Positions 61,770-64,000 of a stretch of DNA of 64,000 nucleotides are shown here, one piece after another. Made by a program: the position numbers and the translations under genes. The DNA is from UBA1952 sp965246785 (GTDB taxonomy: Bacteria; Bacteroidota; Bacteroidia; Chitinophagales; Chitinophagaceae). The DNA lies in NCBI GenBank assembly GCA_965246785.1, contig CBDFFM010000033.1, positions 1 through 64,000 of the forward strand, written 5' to 3'. Under the pieces are notes generated by a model. That model did no database searches. It was given only the letters and a program-made list of their open reading frames with translations, and was not told where the DNA came from. The first letter of the stretch is position 1. Every line of letters starts with the position of its first letter.

Positions 61770-63188
61770 TTACTTCTTCTTATACTTTCCGATCAACTCC
61801 GCCACTGAAGCCCGTCGCAGATATTCCGGACTCAATTCTGTGAATATCTTCACCCGCGTGGGCGCAACGCGCAGGCCGGCTTCTAATTGCAGCATCGCTT
61901 CCTTGATTTTGCCCTGCTCTATCAGCACTGCAGCGCTGTAGTAGTCAAAATCCGGCTTGTCGCCGCAATGGTCGCGGGCAATGGAGATTTGGGTCATCGC
62001 ATCCTCGTAGTAGCCGGCTATGAACAGGCCGCGGATGAGGGCCACCCATGTACTCTTGTTACCTGGCTTCAGGCGCACCGCGTTCAGGTAGCAGACCAGC
62101 GCCTCATTCTTTACGTCCAGCTCCATCAGGCAATTGCCTATAGCCATGCAGTAAGAAGCGTTCTCCTTATTCAGATGCAACGCTACGCTGTAAGACTTCA
62201 CCGCCTTTTCCCACTGTTTTTCCCGCGCGTAGGTCTCGCCTATTTTGAAGAAGATGCCATCGTCCTGCGGCGAAAGCTGGGATGCCTGGCGGTAGTAATG
62301 CCGCGCCTTGCGGAAGTCTTTCTGCTTTTCGTAGCAGTAGCCCATTGCTTCAAAGATGACATCCTCCGGTTTAGCTATTTCCAAGTGCTTTGACAAGACT
62401 TCCAGCGCCTTCTCGTACCACTTCAGACGCATGTACGCGTCCGCCATGTTGCGATAGGCAAACTCAAAGTTTTCGTCAATGGCAGTGCAGAACTCGTAAG
62501 CGTCAATCGCCTTCTCGTACAGCTTTAAACCTTGATATGCGGAGCCAAGGTTAAACCAGGCCAACGCATTGTAAGGGTCGTCGTCTGTGAGTGCCGTGTG
62601 CAGCTCCACACTTTCCTCGTTGCGGTCGTTGAATTCTGCCCAGAAGCATATTTTCTGCAGGGCCTCCTCGTTGCGCTTATCCAGCTTAATGATGCGCTTC
62701 AGCGTGTCAAATACTGCCTCAAACTCTTCGCACTCATCGTAAACGTCCGTAAGCTCCAGTAATATCTCCGCTTTGTCCTTGCCCTGAAAGTGGTGCGATT
62801 CGCTTTCCAGCCACTCGGCAGCATGATCGTGCTTGTTTTGCGATAGCAAAATGTCTGAACGCAGCAGGACTGCATCCAGGTTGTGGGCGTCGTATTGGTC
62901 AAGCTCATCCAGACATTTAAGTGCCTGCCCGAACTTCTGCGACTGCGTTAGAATCTCGGCGCGCAACAGCAGCACGCTGCCGGAGAAAGGATAGTAGGTG
63001 CGGGCAATATCGCAGGCTAATAGCGCCTGCTCCTCATTGCTGTTCTGGAAAAAATATTCAATGACGCGCTCGTATTCCTCCTCATCCATCATGCCTGCGG
63101 CTTCTCCGCGCTTCACCGCTTCGTAGCGGTTCAGGAGCTCGTCCATGGAATCATACTCACCGTCTAAAAAATCATCATCTTCAAACAT
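61770..63188 (-). CDS. Tetratricopeptide-repeat protein
   Basis: 472 residues from ATG 63188 (MFEDDDFLDGEYDSMDELL); the upstream frame to 63263 comes from the leader. An acidic N-terminus is followed by about eleven 34-residue TPR helices (for example NALAWFNLGSAYQGLKLYEKAIDAYEF, EFAYRNMADAYMRLKWYEKALEVL, DGIFFKIGETYAREKQWEKAVKSYSVAL, ASYCMAIGNCLMELDVKNEALVCYLNA), with G8/Y11/A20/P32-type positions. No signal peptide or membrane helix. A cytoplasmic scaffold; partner unknown. A TATCTTTA box lies 21 bp before the start. Confidence 0.88.
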   Translation of the reverse strand: MFEDDDFLDGEYDSMDELLNRYEAVKRGEAAGMMDEEEYERVIEYFFQNSNEEQALLACDIARTYYPFSGSVLLLRAEILTQSQKFGQALKCLDELDQYDAHNLDAVLLRSDILLSQNKHDHAAEWLESESHHFQGKDKAEILLELTDVYDECEEFEAVFDTLKRIIKLDKRNEEALQKICFWAEFNDRNEESVELHTALTDDDPYNALAWFNLGSAYQGLKLYEKAIDAYEFCTAIDENFEFAYRNMADAYMRLKWYEKALEVLSKHLEIAKPEDVIFEAMGYCYEKQKDFRKARHYYRQASQLSPQDDGIFFKIGETYAREKQWEKAVKSYSVALHLNKENASYCMAIGNCLMELDVKNEALVCYLNAVRLKPGNKSTWVALIRGLFIAGYYEDAMTQISIARDHCGDKPDFDYYSAAVLIEQGKIKEAMLQLEAGLRVAPTRVKIFTELSPEYLRRASVAELIGKYKKK

Positions 63189-63347
63189 GGCCGTTTTGTT
63201 TGTGTCTCCTAAAGATAAGGTAAGAGCGTGCCAATAGGGTAAAGGGCGCGTCAAAGAATGCACAGCTTTTCAACAGGATTCCGGCAGGTGATTTTCGGAT
63301 GGCGGATTGCTGTAATTATACAATCCGTTTCCAATCCGGAATGCAGC

Positions 63348-64000
63348 TTAATTGTTTATCCGGTTACTCCCTGCGCTCTCATTCCAAAGCCTGTCTAAGG
63401 CTGTAATGATATAAGTTGCGCCTGCCGGCGAAACTGCATCAATGTACTGTGTATCCGGCGTAAGGGCCAGAATGCGAGCGGCATTATTCAAGTCTATCTT
63501 CTCGCCTTTCTCGAAGCGATACACCCCGTAGCGCACCGCATCATTACTTGGAGCCGGCGGTGTCCACTGCAGGAAGAATCCCGAAGCCGTCCTGCCTCCC
63601 TTCACCACCGGCGGCGGCGGCGCTAGCGAATCAATCCACCGCATCGGCGGCACCAGCGCTATCGTCTTTCCATATGCCTCCAGACTATCCCGGATCGGCG
63701 CCGTAATCTTATCCACGTTAGAAAGGCTGTACAGCACCCAGCCCGTGCCTGGCGCACCCTGCCGGGTGTCCTTTATCTGCGACAGAATCTCGCCCGTGCC
63801 AGCATACGCTCCGCGCTTATCCAGCATCCGGTAAAGGCCGAGGCCAAAGTACACCTGCCGCCCGAAACTCGCCTTGTCGCGCCACCACGCCATCAGCGTC
63901 TCAAAGGCTACGAGGCGGTGGCCGTGCTCCCAATAAAGCTGCGGCAGCAGATAATCTATCCAGCCCTTCTGCATCCAGAGGCGCACATCGGCGTAGAGGT
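63348..64000 (-). CDS. Family-10-like glycosyl hydrolase (GHL10/DUF187 type), 3' part only
   Basis: Only the C-terminal about 217 residues are in the window; the 5' end is beyond base 64000. ADVRLWMQKGWIDYLLPQLYWEHGH, LMAWWRDKASFGRQVYFGLGLYR and GWVLYSLSNV are the closing strands of a GHL10 TIM barrel. A linker and a FN3/Ig-like domain follow (TASGFFLQWTPPAPSNDAVRYGVYRF..ATYIITALDRLWNES). The family acts on surface or exported polysaccharides and is usually a lipoprotein. The end of the frame lies 83 bp from repeat-like DNA with (GGATTGC)-type words at 63300-63340. Confidence 0.82.
   Translation of the reverse strand, partial: LYADVRLWMQKGWIDYLLPQLYWEHGHRLVAFETLMAWWRDKASFGRQVYFGLGLYRMLDKRGAYAGTGEILSQIKDTRQGAPGTGWVLYSLSNVDKITAPIRDSLEAYGKTIALVPPMRWIDSLAPPPPVVKGGRTASGFFLQWTPPAPSNDAVRYGVYRFEKGEKIDLNNAARILALTPDTQYIDAVSPAGATYIITALDRLWNESAGSNRINN

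Noticed and set aside
8505..64000. Horizontal transfer of 55 kb of bacterial DNA into the algal genome
   Set aside because: All bacterial genes are intact, intronless and keep bacterial promoters and terminators; both genes at the join are cut. An assembly chimera is simpler. Kept as a testable alternative in the findings.
1..64000. tRNA, rRNA or tmRNA genes
   Set aside because: No cloverleaf with TTCGA arm and CCA end and no rRNA-conserved segment seen by eye on either strand; a covariance-model scan would be needed to be certain.

Overview
The window is a composite of two unrelated genomes. Bases 1 to about 8,505 look like nuclear DNA of a photosynthetic stramenopile, most probably a diatom. 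Coding is sparse, GT-AG introns interrupt two genes, a mitochondrial TIM44 is encoded, and two proteins start with a signal peptide followed by the 'AF' motif that sends proteins into secondary plastids. Bases from about 8,505 to 64,000 are dense, intronless, GC-richer bacterial DNA of the phylum Bacteroidota. The evidence is type IX secretion genes (porX, porG), two proteins with T9SS C-terminal sorting domains, PUR-family DUF3276, DUF6089, TAnnTTTG promoter boxes, and kynurenine monooxygenase next to GcvP, ClpC and Lon. At the join an FAD oxidoreductase gene of the alga and a patatin-like gene of the bacterium are both cut within about 10 bp. The simplest reading is a chimeric contig (algal culture plus associated bacterium) rather than a functional transfer.

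Algal part: a plastid-targeted ferredoxin-dependent bilin reductase (-), a one-helix light-harvesting-like protein (+), TIM44 with an apparent one-base frameshift (+), an unrecognised three-exon gene (-), a membrane-anchored SAM methyltransferase (+), and the 5' part of an MnmC-like FAD oxidoreductase (+). The intergenic DNA is rich in GTAC words.

Bacterial part, left to right: truncated patatin phospholipase; M23 peptidase; class D beta-lactamase; metF; lipoprotein beta-propeller; folB; PUR protein; msrB; DUF4142; gcvP; FMN-binding stress protein; AAA ATPase; serine hydrolase; outer-membrane protein; second M23 peptidase; a 330-bp inverted-repeat element; recJ; kynurenine 3-monooxygenase; an AT-richer accessory patch (RelE-type toxin/antitoxin, DUF433 remnant, GIY-YIG-like protein, broken ORF); STAS protein; clpC; AT-rich membrane protein; DUF1772; leucyl aminopeptidase; a 1,756-residue T9SS surface protein; DUF72; porX; GNAT; Uma2; porG; thioesterase; rpmI-rplT; a second toxin/antitoxin pair overlapping a TonB-associated-type protein; a T9SS metzincin protease preceded by a 21-bp phased A-tract array; pyrH; gcvT; two GH1-like genes, the second fused to an RmlD-type reductase; outer-membrane protein; lon; a TPR protein; and the end of a GH10-like hydrolase.

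The recurring functions are cell-surface and secretion machinery with its cargo, protein quality control (ClpC, Lon, MsrB), the glycine cleavage and folate one-carbon pathway (gcvP, gcvT, metF, folB), and peptidoglycan hydrolysis. Short dispersed repeats (palindromes and heptanucleotide tandem repeats) are frequent between genes and in two cases lie inside reading frames. I see no tRNA, rRNA or CRISPR array.
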